Made by a program: the position numbers and the translations under genes. A stretch of 16,643 nucleotides of DNA from assembly GCA_964592475.1 (NCBI GenBank), contig CAZQEZ010000093.1:1-16643 (forward strand), read 5' to 3'. This document shows positions 16,419 to 16,643 of this stretch, one piece after another (position 1 is the first letter of the stretch; every line of letters starts with the position of its first letter). The notes under the pieces were generated by a model. That model had not been told where the DNA came from, did not search any database, and saw only the letters and a program-made list of their open reading frames with translations. This stretch comes from CAZQEZ01 sp964592475 (GTDB taxonomy: Bacteria; Bacteroidota; Bacteroidia; Cytophagales; Cyclobacteriaceae).

Positions 16419-16643
16419 ATGAAAGTAATTGGTGTAGATATGGGAGCCACCAATATTAAGGTAGCCCGGGTTTCCCAAAGCAATTTGGAAGATACCTGCT
16501 ACATTCCGGTAAACCGGAATATGGCGGCTAATGAGGTATTGGAAGGATTGTATCATTCCATCAGCAAATTGCTTACCCCCGATTGTATGGCAATAGGCAT
16601 TGGAGTACCCGCCGTCGTTGACCCGCACACCGGTACGGTTTAC
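16419..16643 (+). CDS. ROK-family sugar kinase or regulator, 3'-truncated
   Basis: The ATG at 16419 opens a frame that runs off the window edge (75 codons seen). It begins MKVIGVDMGATNIKVARV, the phosphate-binding motif of the actin-like ATPase fold, and continues to GIGVPAVVDPHTGTVY, the second ROK hallmark. ROK proteins include glucokinase, N-acetylglucosamine and N-acetylmannosamine kinases. No helix-turn-helix precedes the domain, so a kinase is more likely than a NagC/Mlc-type repressor. It follows the sugar permease by 6 bases and so probably phosphorylates the sugar it imports. The zinc-motif region and substrate-defining residues lie outside the window. Confidence 0.85.
   Translation, partial: MKVIGVDMGATNIKVARVSQSNLEDTCYIPVNRNMAANEVLEGLYHSISKLLTPDCMAIGIGVPAVVDPHTGTVY

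Noticed and set aside
15968..16483. Minus-strand 171-codon open frame opposite the sugar permease and the kinase start
   Set aside because: It runs across two well-supported plus-strand genes and has no domain or signal of its own.

Overview
This window reads as part of a Bacteroidota chromosome. The evidence is a SusC/SusD pair, an outer-membrane receptor with a carboxypeptidase-regulatory-like N-terminal domain, promoter elements of the Bacteroidota type (TTTG and TAnnTTTG), mostly weak Shine-Dalgarno sequences, and B12 genes of the Bacteroidota kind. A marine or soil Cytophagales-like bacterium is a guess; nothing here fixes the genus. Two 100-N blocks (9560-9659 and 12792-12891) are scaffold gaps, so the window is three contigs joined together. 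The middle contig holds little more than one SusC gene.

Left region (1-3813, + strand): late cobalamin biosynthesis. A 5'-truncated cobyric acid synthase (cobQ), a threonine-phosphate decarboxylase-like aminotransferase (cobD) and cbiB overlap one another by 8-10 bases, so they are almost certainly co-transcribed. An ATP:cob(I)alamin adenosyltransferase of the PduO type follows after 85 bases, possibly from its own promoter. Together they amidate the corrin ring, supply and attach the aminopropanol linker, and add the adenosyl ligand. The nucleotide-loop genes (cobU/P, cobS, cobT) are not in the window.

Middle region (3912-9526): corrinoid uptake. A minus-strand btuF-btuC-btuD operon (lipoprotein binding protein, permease, ATPase with an extra C-terminal domain) lies back to back with a plus-strand cobalamin riboswitch and btuB. 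The riboswitch has its own good promoter. It is followed by a hairpin, a possible 22-codon leader ORF, another hairpin and then btuB. BtuB takes corrinoid across the outer membrane, BtuF/C/D move it into the cytoplasm, and the left-hand genes convert it to adenosylcobalamin.

Right region (9660-16643, + strand): a glycan or amino-sugar uptake locus. It holds susC (with an in-frame TAA and both ends lost in gaps), susD (5' end lost in the gap), an exported PIG-L/LmbE zinc deacetylase, a 12-TM FHS-type sugar MFS transporter and the start of a ROK-family sugar kinase. The order suggests that an oligosaccharide enters the periplasm through SusCD, is possibly de-N-acetylated there, and that the sugar is then imported and phosphorylated. 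No glycoside hydrolase is visible, so the substrate is open.

No tRNA, rRNA, CRISPR, transposase or phage gene was seen. The points most worth a second look are the in-frame stop in susC on its isolated contig, the leader ORF between riboswitch and btuB, the 11-bp repeat at the btuB promoter, the C-terminal extension of BtuD, the exported deacetylase in the Sus operon, the paired hairpins after susD, and the missing acidic residues in the sugar permease.
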